A stretch of DNA of 54,378 nucleotides from Thermus tengchongensis (GTDB lineage Bacteria; Deinococcota; Deinococci; Deinococcales; Thermaceae): NCBI RefSeq assembly GCF_021462405.1, contig NZ_JAKEDU010000012.1, positions 1 to 54,378 on the forward strand. Direction: 5' to 3'. A program made the translations under genes and the position numbers. The notes under the pieces are model-generated. The model searched no databases, was not told the DNA's origin, and saw nothing but the letters and a program-made list of their open reading frames with translations. Shown here one piece after another: positions 17,597 through 25,891 of the stretch (positions within the stretch are counted from its first letter, which is position 1; each line of letters opens with the position of its first letter).

Positions 17597-18232
17597 ATGG
17601 TCCCTATCCAGCTCCCCCCTGGTCAGCGCCGGGTCTTGAAGGCAGCAGCAGACATGGCCCGAAAAGGCCTCTCCCCCACCGCCCACGACCTCACCAAGGC
17701 CCTGGGCCTAAGGCCCCAGACCCTTCGGCAGCACCTGGAAGCCCTGGCAAAGAAGGGCCTCCTCCGCCTCCACCCCGGAGGCCACGGGCGGCCCACCCAC
17801 CTGGAGCTCACCCCCGAAGGGGCCCTCCTGGCGGGCCTGGCCATCCCCGTGGTGGGGCGCATCCCCGCAGGTCCCCCCGAGCTGGCCTTGGAGGAGGCGG
17901 AGGGGCTCATCGCCCTCCCCGGCTGGCCTGGCCTCTTCGCCCTGGTGGTGGAGGGGGACAGCATGGCGGAGTACCTCCTGGAGGGGGATGTGGTGGTGGT
18001 GGAGCGGGGGGTGAGGCCCAGGCGGGGGGAGATCGCCGCGGTGCTCCACGAGGGGAGGACCACCCTGAAGTACGTCTACCCCGAGGGGGAGTGGGTGGTC
18101 CTCAGGCCCCACAACCCCGCCTACCCGGCCTTGCGGCTTCCGGCGGGGGAGGTGGAGGTGCAGGGAGTCTTCCGGTTCCTCCTGCGGGGGAAGGAAGCGC
18201 TTAGGCGGCTGGGGATTTTCCGGAGGCTCTAG
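17597..18232 (+). CDS. LexA-like self-cleaving SOS repressor
   Basis: 211 residues. The N-terminal winged helix spans about 8-75 (LSPTAHDLTKALGLRPQTLR as HTH). The S24 latent protease follows, with the cleavage site in GRIPAG (A91-G92), the nucleophile S122 in EGDSMAEYL and the general base K158 in RTTLKYV. All residues needed for RecA-stimulated autocleavage are present. It probably represses itself and the translesion genes behind it through the palindrome at 17573-17588. The stop codon touches the imuB start, so one operon. Confidence 0.9.
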   Translation: MVPIQLPPGQRRVLKAAADMARKGLSPTAHDLTKALGLRPQTLRQHLEALAKKGLLRLHPGGHGRPTHLELTPEGALLAGLAIPVVGRIPAGPPELALEEAEGLIALPGWPGLFALVVEGDSMAEYLLEGDVVVVERGVRPRRGEIAAVLHEGRTTLKYVYPEGEWVVLRPHNPAYPALRLPAGEVEVQGVFRFLLRGKEALRRLGIFRRL

Positions 18233-19510
18233 ATGGTGGCCGCGGCCCTCTTCCTGCCTTGGCCGGTGTGGCTCTGGAGGCGGGAGAACCCGGCCCTCGA
18301 GGGGCTTCCGGTGGCGGTCCACCGGGGCGGAAAGGTGGCGGCCCTCTCGCCCCTAGCCCGGAAGCTCGGCCTCCGGGAAGGTATGGCCCTCGAGGCCGCC
18401 CGGGCACGGGTGGAAAGCCTCCAGCTTCTTCCCTACCCTCCCCGAGCGGAAGAGGCCTGGAAGGATCTTTTGGCGGAGCTTCACCGCCTCACCCCCTGGG
18501 TGGAGGCCCTGGGCCCTGGGGTGGCCCTCCTCCGCCTCACCCCCCTCGAGGCCCGCCTCCTGGCCCAGGGCTACCGCGCCCGGGTGGGGGTGGCCCCCTG
18601 GCGGGAGGTGGCCTTCCTGGCCGCTTGGTCGGCGCCCGAGGGGGAAGCGCGGGCGGTGGAGGAAGCGGAGGCCTTCTTGGACCGGCTTCCCCTCCGCTTC
18701 CTCCAGGGAGTGGGTCTCACCCCGGAGGGCCTGGAAAAGCTCCGGCTCCTGGGTCTAAAGCGGGTGGGCGAGCTTAGGCGTTGGCGGCCCAGCCAGGTGG
18801 CCGCCTACCTGCGGGAGGGGCGCCAGCTTCTCCCCTACCTCTTCGGCCCTTGGCGGAAGGAGGTGGCCCGCTTCCGGGAGGAGGAGCGGGCGGAGGCGGA
18901 AGTCCTCCTAGACCCCCCAGCGGAGGCCAGCGAGGGGCTCTTCCGCCACCTGGCCCGCCTGCTGGCGAGAAGGCTTGCGGGACGGGCCGCGCAGCGGGTG
19001 GCGGTGGTGGCCCTGGCCGAGGGGCTAGCCCTCCGGGGGGAGCACCTGGCCAAGGAGCCCTTGCGGGAAGAAGAGGGGCTTTACCTGGCCCTGGTGGCCG
19101 CCTTCCGGCGGAGCGGGGCCTGGGGGATGCCCCTGGGGGGAGTGCGGGGAGAAGCCCTGGGCCTCCTCCGCCCCGCGCGGCAGGAAGGGCTTTTCCAGCG
19201 GGAGGGGGAAGGGCTCAAGGCCCTCCTCGCCCATCACCCCGGTCTCTTCCTGCGGGTGGAGGTGGTGGACCCCGACGCCCTGGCCCCGGAGTGGGGCTTC
19301 CGCTACCGCCCTTGGGAGGTGGGAGATGCGGCTTTACCTGGTACCGGTGCAGGTCTTCTGCGAGGAGGGACGGCCCCGGTGGGTGGCCTACAGGGGAAGG
19401 AGGAAGGTGGTGCGCCTCCTGGACCGCTGGCGGGCGGGGGGGCGGTGGTGGCGCCTCGAGGCAGGCCGCGACTACTTTCTGCTGGAGGTGCAGGGCGGGC
19501 TCCTTCTTGA
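18233..19510 (+). CDS. imuB: ImuB-like Y-family polymerase homologue (inactive), mutasome hub
   Basis: The reading frame is 425 residues. The N-terminal part resembles Y-family (DinB/UmuC) folds: LFLPWPVWLWRRENPALEGLPVAV, LGLREGMALEAARARV, FLQGVGLTPEGLEKLRLLGLKRVGELRRW (helix-hairpin-helix). The acidic catalytic residues of true Pol IV are not seen, as in ImuB, which bridges DnaE2 and the sliding clamp. Recognisable homology ends near EWGFRYRPWEVG (about 19322). The last 60 residues are glycine/proline-rich and read out of phase through the next gene, so the functional end may be near 19325, with the original stop lost. Confidence 0.8.
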   Translation: MVAAALFLPWPVWLWRRENPALEGLPVAVHRGGKVAALSPLARKLGLREGMALEAARARVESLQLLPYPPRAEEAWKDLLAELHRLTPWVEALGPGVALLRLTPLEARLLAQGYRARVGVAPWREVAFLAAWSAPEGEARAVEEAEAFLDRLPLRFLQGVGLTPEGLEKLRLLGLKRVGELRRWRPSQVAAYLREGRQLLPYLFGPWRKEVARFREEERAEAEVLLDPPAEASEGLFRHLARLLARRLAGRAAQRVAVVALAEGLALRGEHLAKEPLREEEGLYLALVAAFRRSGAWGMPLGGVRGEALGLLRPARQEGLFQREGEGLKALLAHHPGLFLRVEVVDPDALAPEWGFRYRPWEVGDAALPGTGAGLLRGGTAPVGGLQGKEEGGAPPGPLAGGGAVVAPRGRPRLLSAGGAGRAPS

Positions 19511-19559
19511 GGTCTATAGGGAGGGGGAAACGTGGGTCCTGAGCCGGGTGCTGGACTAG
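19326..19559 (+). CDS. DUF6504-like small mutasome protein
   Basis: 77 residues, MRLYLVPVQVFCEEGRPRW onward, with VRLLDRWRAGGRWWRLEAGRDYF and LLLEVYREGETWVLSRVLD. This matches the short proteins found between imuB and dnaE2 in Thermus-like operons (DUF6504 as I remember it). It overlaps the imuB reading frame by 185 bases and dnaE2 by 28. Role unknown; position suggests an accessory of the ImuB-DnaE2 polymerase. Confidence 0.7.
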   Translation: MRLYLVPVQVFCEEGRPRWVAYRGRRKVVRLLDRWRAGGRWWRLEAGRDYFLLEVQGGLLLEVYREGETWVLSRVLD

Positions 19560-22500
19560 CCCTGCTCACCGCCGAGTCCTACTTCGGCAGGGGGGTGTCC
19601 TCCCCGGAAAGGCTTTTGGAGCGCGCCCGGGCGCTAGGCCACACCCACCTGGCCCTCACCGACTGGCGCTCCCTCACGGGCGGGGTGCGGTTTTTTCGCA
19701 AGGCCCAGGAGCTCGGCATAAAGCCCCTCCTGGGGGCAGGGCTTCCCCTGGCCACCCCTGAGGGCACCTTCCCCGTCCTCCTCCTGGCGGGGAGCCGGGA
19801 AGGCTACGCCCGCCTCTCCGCCCACCTCAGCCAGGTCCTAGCCGAAGGGAGCCTGCCGCTGGCGGCTCTCCTAGAAGACAACGCAGACCTGGTCCTCCTC
19901 ACCGGGGGGCGGGAGGGCTTCCCCAGCCGCCTCCTTTCGGCAAGGCGCCTCGAGGCCCTGGACCGGCTCCTAAAGACCCTCGAGGCCGCCTTCCGGGACC
20001 GCCTTTTCCTAGCCCTCTACCACGCCCGCCTGCCGGGGGACGACCGCCGGGTGCGGATCCTCCGCGCCCTGGCCCAAGACCGGGGCCTGCCCTACGTGCC
20101 CGCCCTGGAGGTGCGCCAGGCCACGCCGGAGCTCTATCCCCTCCTGGACGCCCTCACCTGCGCCCGGCTGGGCCTTGGCGTGGAGCAACCCCACCCGGAG
20201 AGGCCGAGAAACGAGGCCCAGGCCCTCCCCTCCAAGGAGGAGGCCCTGGACCGCATCCCCTTCCCCGAGGCTTGGGCCAACGCCCGGGCCTTGGCGGAAA
20301 GCCTGGCCTTCCCCCTCCTGCCGGAGAGGATGCTGGACCCCCCCGTCCCCCTCCCCCCTGGGCGCACCCCACAGGAGGAGCTCACCCGCCTGGCCCAGGA
20401 GGCCCTCAGGCGCCGCTACCCACAAAGGCCCGCCTACCAAGCCCGGCTCCAGGAGGAGCTCGCCACCGTGGAGGCGCTGGGCCTTGCGGGGTTCTTCCTT
20501 CTCGCCCACCAGGTGGTGGCCTGGGCCCGCAGCCGGGGCATCCTGGCGGTGGCCCGGGGAAGCGCCGTGGGGAGCCTCTTGGCCCACCTCCTGGACCTGA
20601 CCCCCGTGGACCCGGTGGCGGAGGGCCTCCTCTTCGAGCGCTTCCTCCACGGGGGGATGAAGGCCCTTCCCGACATCGACCTGGACCTCTCCAGCCGCAG
20701 GCGCCAAGAGGTGATCCGCCACCTGGAGGAAGCCTACGGGGCCCAGGAGGCCATGGCCGCCGCCTACGTCACCTACCGCCTGCCCCTGGCGGTGCAGGAC
20801 CTGGGAAGGGCTTTGGGGCTTCCGGCGGAACTCCGCCACCGCCTCACCCGGGCCCTGGGCCGGGACTTCCGCCACCTTCCTCCCCACCGGGCGCAAGAGG
20901 CCGAGCCCCTCTTCCGGGAGGTATTGGGGGAGGCCCCGGTCAAAGGGCTCCTCCTCCGGCTCCTCGCCCTCATGGAGAAGGGGCACGTGCGCCACCTCAT
21001 GCCCCATGTGGGCGGGGTGGTGGTGGCTCCCGGCCCCCTCACCCGCTACGCCCCGGTGGTGCGGAGCGCCGGCGGCATCCAGATGCTCACCTTGGATAAG
21101 GACGACCTCGAGGCCCTGGGCCTGGTGAAGCTGGACCTCCTGGGGCTCCGGATGCTCTCCGCCTTGGAAAGGGCCCGGGAAGAGGTCTTCCGCAGCGAGG
21201 GGGTCTGGCTGGACCTGGAAGGCCTGCCCCAAGAAGAGGCCGTCTACCGCCCCTTGTGGCGGGGGGAAACCCTGGGGGTCTTCCAGCTGGAAAGCCCGGC
21301 CCAGACCGCCATGAGCCGGAGGCTCCGGCCCAAGACCCTGGAAGACCTGGCCCAGCAAATCGCCCTGGTGCGCCCCGGGCCCATCCAGTCGGGCACGGTG
21401 CGCCCCTATTTGGAAAGGCGGCTTGGGCGGGAGAGGAGCAGGCCCCTGCACCCGGTGTTGCAGGGTCTTCTTTCCAAGACCCACGGGGTCTTGCTCTTTC
21501 AAGAGCAACTCCTCTCCCTCCTCCACCACGGGGCGGGGATGGGCTGGGCCGAAGCGGAAGCCTTCCGCAAGGCCCTAAGCAAGGCCCAGGACGAAGAAGA
21601 CCTCAAGCCCCTTCGGGAGCGCTTTCTGGAGGGGCTCCGGGCCACCTTGGGCCTCGAGGGGGAGGAGGCCATGGAGGTGTGGCGCTTGGTGGAGGGCTTC
21701 CGCGGCTACGGCTTCACGGAGAGCCACGCCCAGGCCTTCGCCCGCCACGCCTACGCCTCCTTGTGGCTCAAGGCCCACCACCCGGCAGCCTTCCTGGCAG
21801 GCCTCCTTTCCGAAGCCCCTGGCATGTGGCCTCCCGCCACCCTCCGCCAGGAGGCCCGAAGGCTTGGGGTGCCCCTGTTGCCCCTTTCCGTGAACCGCTC
21901 GGGCCTCCACTACCGGGTGGAGGTGGCACGAGGGGTGAAGGCCCTCCGCCTCCCCCTCACCGCCGCCAAAGGGGTTTCTGAGGACTTCGCCCGCGCCATC
22001 CTGCGACAGCGCCTGCGGGGGCCCTTCCGGTCCCTGGAGGACTTCCGCGCCCGCCTGGAACCCCCGGAGGACGTTCTTCTGGCCCTGGTCAAGGCGGGAG
22101 CCTTCGACGAGCTTCACGGCAGGCGGGAGGCCCTGTTCCGGGCAGGGCTAACCCCAGAAGGCCCCCTCCTCTCGGAGGCCATCCCCCCTCCGCCCCTGCC
22201 GCCTTTGCACCCTGGGGAACGCCTCCGCCTAGACCTCGAGGCCAAGGGCCTCTCCGAGCTTCCCCTCCACCCCCTGGACCTGCTCCGGGGGCGCCTCGAG
22301 GAACTGGGAGCCACCCCCATCCCCCTCCTGCGCCCCGGGCCCGCCCTCACCGCCGGGTTGGTGGTGGCCCGGCAGAAGCCCCCCACCGCCAAAGGCCACG
22401 CCTTCTACGTCCTGGAGGATGGCCCTCACCGCTTGCAGGCCGTGATCCCCCCTGAGGTCTGGGCGAGGCGCTACCGGGTCTTTCGCGACGCCCGTATTCT

Positions 22501-22570
22501 CCTGGTGCAGGGGGTCTACACAGGGGCTTCCTTGCGCGTGGAGGAAGCTTGGCCCTTGAAGGACGTGTAG
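19532..22570 (+). CDS. dnaE2: Error-prone DNA polymerase III alpha subunit DnaE2
   Basis: 1012 residues, the short DnaE2 form. The N-terminal PHP domain lacks the metal-binding histidines (AESYFGRGVSSPERLL in place of the usual HS.FS), so no proofreading or phosphatase activity is expected. Palm acidic residues are in ALPDIDLDLSSRRR (D381, D383) and VKLDLLGLRML. Fingers HGVLLFQEQLLSLLHHGAGM, HhH and OB domains follow to the end. It performs mutagenic translesion synthesis with ImuB. GTG start at 19532 overlaps the previous gene; a later start is possible. Confidence 0.92.
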   Translation: MGPEPGAGLALLTAESYFGRGVSSPERLLERARALGHTHLALTDWRSLTGGVRFFRKAQELGIKPLLGAGLPLATPEGTFPVLLLAGSREGYARLSAHLSQVLAEGSLPLAALLEDNADLVLLTGGREGFPSRLLSARRLEALDRLLKTLEAAFRDRLFLALYHARLPGDDRRVRILRALAQDRGLPYVPALEVRQATPELYPLLDALTCARLGLGVEQPHPERPRNEAQALPSKEEALDRIPFPEAWANARALAESLAFPLLPERMLDPPVPLPPGRTPQEELTRLAQEALRRRYPQRPAYQARLQEELATVEALGLAGFFLLAHQVVAWARSRGILAVARGSAVGSLLAHLLDLTPVDPVAEGLLFERFLHGGMKALPDIDLDLSSRRRQEVIRHLEEAYGAQEAMAAAYVTYRLPLAVQDLGRALGLPAELRHRLTRALGRDFRHLPPHRAQEAEPLFREVLGEAPVKGLLLRLLALMEKGHVRHLMPHVGGVVVAPGPLTRYAPVVRSAGGIQMLTLDKDDLEALGLVKLDLLGLRMLSALERAREEVFRSEGVWLDLEGLPQEEAVYRPLWRGETLGVFQLESPAQTAMSRRLRPKTLEDLAQQIALVRPGPIQSGTVRPYLERRLGRERSRPLHPVLQGLLSKTHGVLLFQEQLLSLLHHGAGMGWAEAEAFRKALSKAQDEEDLKPLRERFLEGLRATLGLEGEEAMEVWRLVEGFRGYGFTESHAQAFARHAYASLWLKAHHPAAFLAGLLSEAPGMWPPATLRQEARRLGVPLLPLSVNRSGLHYRVEVARGVKALRLPLTAAKGVSEDFARAILRQRLRGPFRSLEDFRARLEPPEDVLLALVKAGAFDELHGRREALFRAGLTPEGPLLSEAIPPPPLPPLHPGERLRLDLEAKGLSELPLHPLDLLRGRLEELGATPIPLLRPGPALTAGLVVARQKPPTAKGHAFYVLEDGPHRLQAVIPPEVWARRYRVFRDARILLVQGVYTGASLRVEEAWPLKDV

Positions 22571-22758
22571 CGCCTCCTTGAGGACCCAAAACCCCGCCGC
22601 CGCCTCCATCCACCGACGAATGCTTGCCTGCGCTTCTCAAGCGACACAGGCGGAGGGGTGAAGGGGATTTATCCTGCAGGGGTGACTGCAGGCGCCATTC
22701 CGCCTTGCGCCTTCTAGCTTGGCTTCTTCAGGAGGTACTCGTGGGAACCGAGGAAGTG

Positions 22759-23094
22759 ATGCGCACCGTGCACCATCTTGGCGGCAACCGGCTGAAGTCC
22801 ATGGTGGAAAAGAAGATACTCAAAATCCGCGTTTCCGAAAGCGAAAAGGCCGACTTTCTGGCCCTATTGGAGGTGGAGGTGTTCAAGGCGCCCAAAGACC
22901 CCTCCTTCCTCACCGACTGGAACAGCGCCCATGGCACGGAACTGAGCGTGCGGGAGGGGAAGCTGGTCCTCAAGCGCCACCTTCTTTTTAAAAAGCATCT
23001 CCAGGCTGAAGTGGCCGATTTTTTGGAGGACCTCTACTACATTCTCCGCTACATTGTCTTGGAGGCACGAACGAATGGCGTGAAAGGGGACTAG
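22759..23094 (+). CDS. Hypothetical protein, charged, unknown function
   Basis: 111 residues from the ATG at 22759, chosen for the GAGGAAG ribosome site just upstream; the frame is open further 5'. Contains MVEKKILKIRVSESEKADFL, a lysine-rich KLVLKRHLLFKKHLQAEVADFLEDL helix and a hydrophobic LYYILRYIVLEAR segment. No family recognised. Less GC-rich than the mutasome genes before it. The 188 bases before it hold nothing recognisable. Confidence 0.5.
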   Translation: MRTVHHLGGNRLKSMVEKKILKIRVSESEKADFLALLEVEVFKAPKDPSFLTDWNSAHGTELSVREGKLVLKRHLLFKKHLQAEVADFLEDLYYILRYIVLEARTNGVKGD

Positions 23095-23449
23095 GGTATC
23101 TAAAGAAGACCAGCGACTCCGCGCTCCTTCCGGCCCAAAAGCCAGATCGGGAAGCGACTTGCGAGCTGAACCCGGGCAGGAACTTGGTCTTTGGGTAGGA
23201 GCCCCAACTCCTAGAGGATTGGACACGGGCAGAAGTTGGTTTTGTGGGTAACCCGTTTAGCCCTGCTCCAGGCGGAGTGGCCTTGGAAAGGCCTGGAGCA
23301 GGAAAGCTTCCCTCATCGGGATACGGCCCGTGCGGACGGATGCCCCGATTTCATCCTCGGGGAATAGGTCAAGGTGCATCTCCGGGGCGGCGGTGCGCTT
23401 CGGAGGTGCAAGGTGCACCTTCGGCTTCCTGAAGGCGTAAGATGGGCTT
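23095..23449. other. Intergenic region with a perfect 12-bp hairpin
   Basis: No gene seen. CCTGCTCCAGGC (23262-23273) and its exact complement (23291-23302) can form a 12-bp stem with a 17-base loop, followed by GAAAGCTTCC. It could terminate the upstream transcript or be an IS relic. The downstream part carries the toxin-antitoxin promoter. Confidence 0.45.
23404..23443 (+). promoter_or_regulatory. Toxin-antitoxin promoter with operator dyad, leaderless
   Basis: -10 box TAAGAT (23438-23443), six bases before the ATG at 23450, so transcription would begin at or next to the start codon. The dyad AGGTGCA-AGG-TGCACCT (23404-23420, 7-base perfect arms) sits over the expected -35 position, as for autoregulation by an antitoxin complex. 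Confidence 0.5.
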
Positions 23450-23656
23450 ATGAGTGCCCTAACGGTACAGGTAGTGCGGGACGAAGAGGGTAGGGAGCTC
23501 GGGGTCATGCTCTTTGTCCCCAAGGGGCAATGGCCCCGCCTCCAGGCCCTCTTGGAGGACCTGGAAGACCTCGAGGACGCCCTGGCCGCCCTGGAGGAGC
23601 CCACCACGCCCTACGAGGAAGTGCGGGCCCGCCTGAAGGCTGAGGGGCGGCTTTGA
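23450..23656 (+). CDS. Antitoxin of a RelE/ParE-type pair
   Basis: 68 residues, acidic: MSALTVQVVRDEEGRELGVM, then a leucine/acid-rich helix LQALLEDLEDLEDALAALEE and a basic tail. Directly before and overlapping a RelE-like toxin, the usual antitoxin position. No specific antitoxin family is certain; it resembles the short antitoxins paired with RelE in Thermus. Confidence 0.75.
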   Translation: MSALTVQVVRDEEGRELGVMLFVPKGQWPRLQALLEDLEDLEDALAALEEPTTPYEEVRARLKAEGRL

Positions 23657-23919
23657 GGTACACCCTCCTCCTTACCCGTTCTGCCCAGAAGGACTTGGAG
23701 GCCCTTCCCCCCGAGGTGCTGAGGCGGGTGGACCAGGCCTTGGAGGAGCTTGCGGACAACCCCTTTCCCCCGGGCAAGGTCAAGAAGCTCAAAGGAAGCG
23801 GGCATCCTCCCGTGTACCGCCTCCGTGTGGGGGACTACCGGGTTCTCTTCACCGTGGACCCTGAGGCCAAGACCCTTACCGTGGCCCGGGTCAAGCACCG
23901 GAGAGAGGCCTACCGATAG
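23653..23919 (+). CDS. RelE/ParE-family toxin
   Basis: 88 residues from a TTG start overlapping the antitoxin stop. YTLLLTRSAQKDLEALPPEV, KKLKGSGHPPVYRLRVGDYRVLFTVD and TVARVKHRREAYR are the family pattern, with the basic C-terminal residues used for mRNA cleavage in the ribosomal A site. Complete. Confidence 0.88.
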   Translation: MRYTLLLTRSAQKDLEALPPEVLRRVDQALEELADNPFPPGKVKKLKGSGHPPVYRLRVGDYRVLFTVDPEAKTLTVARVKHRREAYR

Positions 23920-24124
23920 GCCGCCTTGACCCTGGGTAGAAGTAAGGACTTCACTTTGCACTGCCACCCTTGGCCGGATACCGGCTCCCACACGAACCTT
24001 GCCTTGCCCCCCAATTGCTTGCGCATCTTGCTACCCCCAGGCTACAGCCTTTGGTCTTTCTCTCGGAAAGGTCCAAATTCGGGGCAGCCCTGCAAGCTCC
24101 CTGTGGTAGTATCCCTTACACACC

Positions 24125-25891
24125 ATGGCAGACAAAAAAACTCTTCAAACCAAGGCCGTCGTCGTTAAGCTGGAGGATGCCGCTTCTCTTGAGCTTCTTA
24201 CGGAAAGTTGGGCCTACGTGCGCCGGGTTCGGCCCGCCCCAGGGCCGGACGGGGAAACGGTAGAGTCCTTTGAGCGCGCGCTTTCTTTCAACCTGCAAAG
24301 CCTTCGCGAGGAAATGCTATTTGGAAGCTATCTGCCCCGTCCTGCCCGTAGGTTTTGGGTGCCGAAGCCGGGCGGCGGCGAGCGGGGCGTGGTGTCCCAA
24401 ACTGTACGTGACCGCGTAGCCCAGGGCGCCATCCGCAGAGCCTTAAACCGCAAGTTGGATGCGTTCCTTAGCCCAGCGAGTTTCGCCTACCGGAAAGGGC
24501 GTGGCGCCATACACGCTGCCCACAGGGTCAGGGACCTCTACAAGAGCGGCAAGCGGTGGGTGTTCCGAGGAGATATTGAAGACTATTTCGATCGGGTAAC
24601 CCACGAGGCCGTGATCCGAAGCCTTGCCCCTTATGTGGAGCCGAACCTTCTCCGGCTCATCTTCGCCTCCTTGCGGATGCCGGTTCTGGAAGGTGGGGTT
24701 GTTTCCGTCCTCGAGGTGGGGCTCCCCCAGGGGGGCCTTCTGTCCAACTTCTTGTCTAACTTCTACCTGAACCCCTTCGATTGGGCCATGGGCAAGGGAT
24801 TGGTCAGGTTTGCAGACGACTTCGCTGTCATGGCAGTTACCCCTCGGGAGGCCGGGGAAAAGGCGGGGGAGGCCTATGAAGTCCTGGGGAAGCTGGGCTT
24901 GCAGCTGCACCCGGACAAGACCAGGATCCTTTCCTTCGAGCAAGGCTTTGATTTTCTGGGCTTCCGCTTTCACAACGCATCCATAAGGGTTGCGCCAGAC
25001 CGCAAGGCGGAGTTTAAAGCACACCTGGAAAGCCTACTGCTCGGAGAAGTCCCGGTAAGCTCCGCTTTGCGCCAAGCCAACGACCTCATCCGCGGGTGGA
25101 GAAACTACTTCAGCTTGGGCGATGTGGCGCGGGATTTTGCTGAACTAGATGACTGGATGGAAGCGCGCTTTGGAAAGCTGGCCAAGAAGCTGGAGCGGTT
25201 GGTGCCACCGACAAAAGCGCGCAGAAGACCCCCGTCGCTGGGTGAGTATCAAGGTCCGGCACCCAAACGAACGGCGGTGAGGGGAAGCGAAACCCTTCGG
25301 TTAGACCCCAACCGGACACCCTTGGCGGTGAAGCGGGGGGGAGAGTGGAAGCTTACACGCGAACTCCCCGATGTGGATGTGCCGGTAGCCCTCGAGGCCC
25401 AATTGCGGGCAACTCGAAGGTACCACCAGGGCTTGGTTCTTTCCACATCCGGCGAGGTGGAGGCGCTTGTGTCCTTGACCAAATTGGGCGCCGCCAGCAG
25501 GGAAGAAGCGGAAAATCTCTATCACGGGGCCTTAATGCGAAAAGCAGCGCCCGTGGACCCGAGAGGTGCCCTTGGCGCCTTACGGCGCGCCCTGAGGGTC
25601 GAGGTTTGGGCTTATCTGCTCTCCAGAGGGCTGGATATCGGCTCACCCTCGGGCGTTCCCAGGCTAGCCATACTGTTGGCCGACGCCTACGCACCCGCAA
25701 TCGTGGATGTATATGCTCTAGAGTTGGTCCAAGGGGGGTTAGGGAACCAGGCTTTTGGCAAGTTCCTGGAGAGGCTCTCCCACCCCGCGCGGCTTGGCGA
25801 AAAAACCCTTCTGGTGCAGGAGTTTCTAGAGGAGGAGGCCTCGAGGGTTTTGAAACCCGGTTATACTCCCTCGTTTTGGAGGGAATTATGA
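24125..25891 (+). CDS. CRISPR-associated reverse transcriptase with a Cas1-like C-terminal extension
   Basis: 588 residues. The group II-intron-like RT core spans about 75-285: motif A FRGDIEDYFDRV (D150), motif B VGLPQGGLLSNFLSNFYL (200-217), motif C VRFADDFAV (D231, D232), motif D LGLQLHPDKTRIL, motif E FDFLGFRF. LIRGWRNYFSLGD (321-333) resembles the maturase thumb. Residues about 380-588 are an extra domain. Its part VPRLAILLADAYAPAIVDVYAL (511-532) aligns by eye with the Cas1 helical core of the next gene (222-243), but the catalytic Glu and His are missing. The ATGA overlap with cas1 shows translational coupling. Probably copies RNA for spacer insertion, as RT-Cas1 systems do. A weak -10 TAGTAT lies at 24107-24112. 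RT call firm; the Cas1-like domain is inference. Confidence 0.9.
   Translation: MADKKTLQTKAVVVKLEDAASLELLTESWAYVRRVRPAPGPDGETVESFERALSFNLQSLREEMLFGSYLPRPARRFWVPKPGGGERGVVSQTVRDRVAQGAIRRALNRKLDAFLSPASFAYRKGRGAIHAAHRVRDLYKSGKRWVFRGDIEDYFDRVTHEAVIRSLAPYVEPNLLRLIFASLRMPVLEGGVVSVLEVGLPQGGLLSNFLSNFYLNPFDWAMGKGLVRFADDFAVMAVTPREAGEKAGEAYEVLGKLGLQLHPDKTRILSFEQGFDFLGFRFHNASIRVAPDRKAEFKAHLESLLLGEVPVSSALRQANDLIRGWRNYFSLGDVARDFAELDDWMEARFGKLAKKLERLVPPTKARRRPPSLGEYQGPAPKRTAVRGSETLRLDPNRTPLAVKRGGEWKLTRELPDVDVPVALEAQLRATRRYHQGLVLSTSGEVEALVSLTKLGAASREEAENLYHGALMRKAAPVDPRGALGALRRALRVEVWAYLLSRGLDIGSPSGVPRLAILLADAYAPAIVDVYALELVQGGLGNQAFGKFLERLSHPARLGEKTLLVQEFLEEEASRVLKPGYTPSFWREL

Noticed and set aside
20009-21529. 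506-codon minus-strand frame inside dnaE2
   Set aside because: Low-complexity Gly/Pro/His composition and the polymerase motifs on the other strand show it is a shadow.
25345-25887. N-terminal extension of the cas1 reading frame
   Set aside because: It overlaps the RT gene out of phase; the ATG at 25888 gives a normal-length Cas1 with an ATGA junction.
24125-25891. Group II intron or retron origin of the RT
   Set aside because: No intron domain V/VI-like structure or msr/msd region was noticed around it, and the coupling to cas1-cas2 explains it better.
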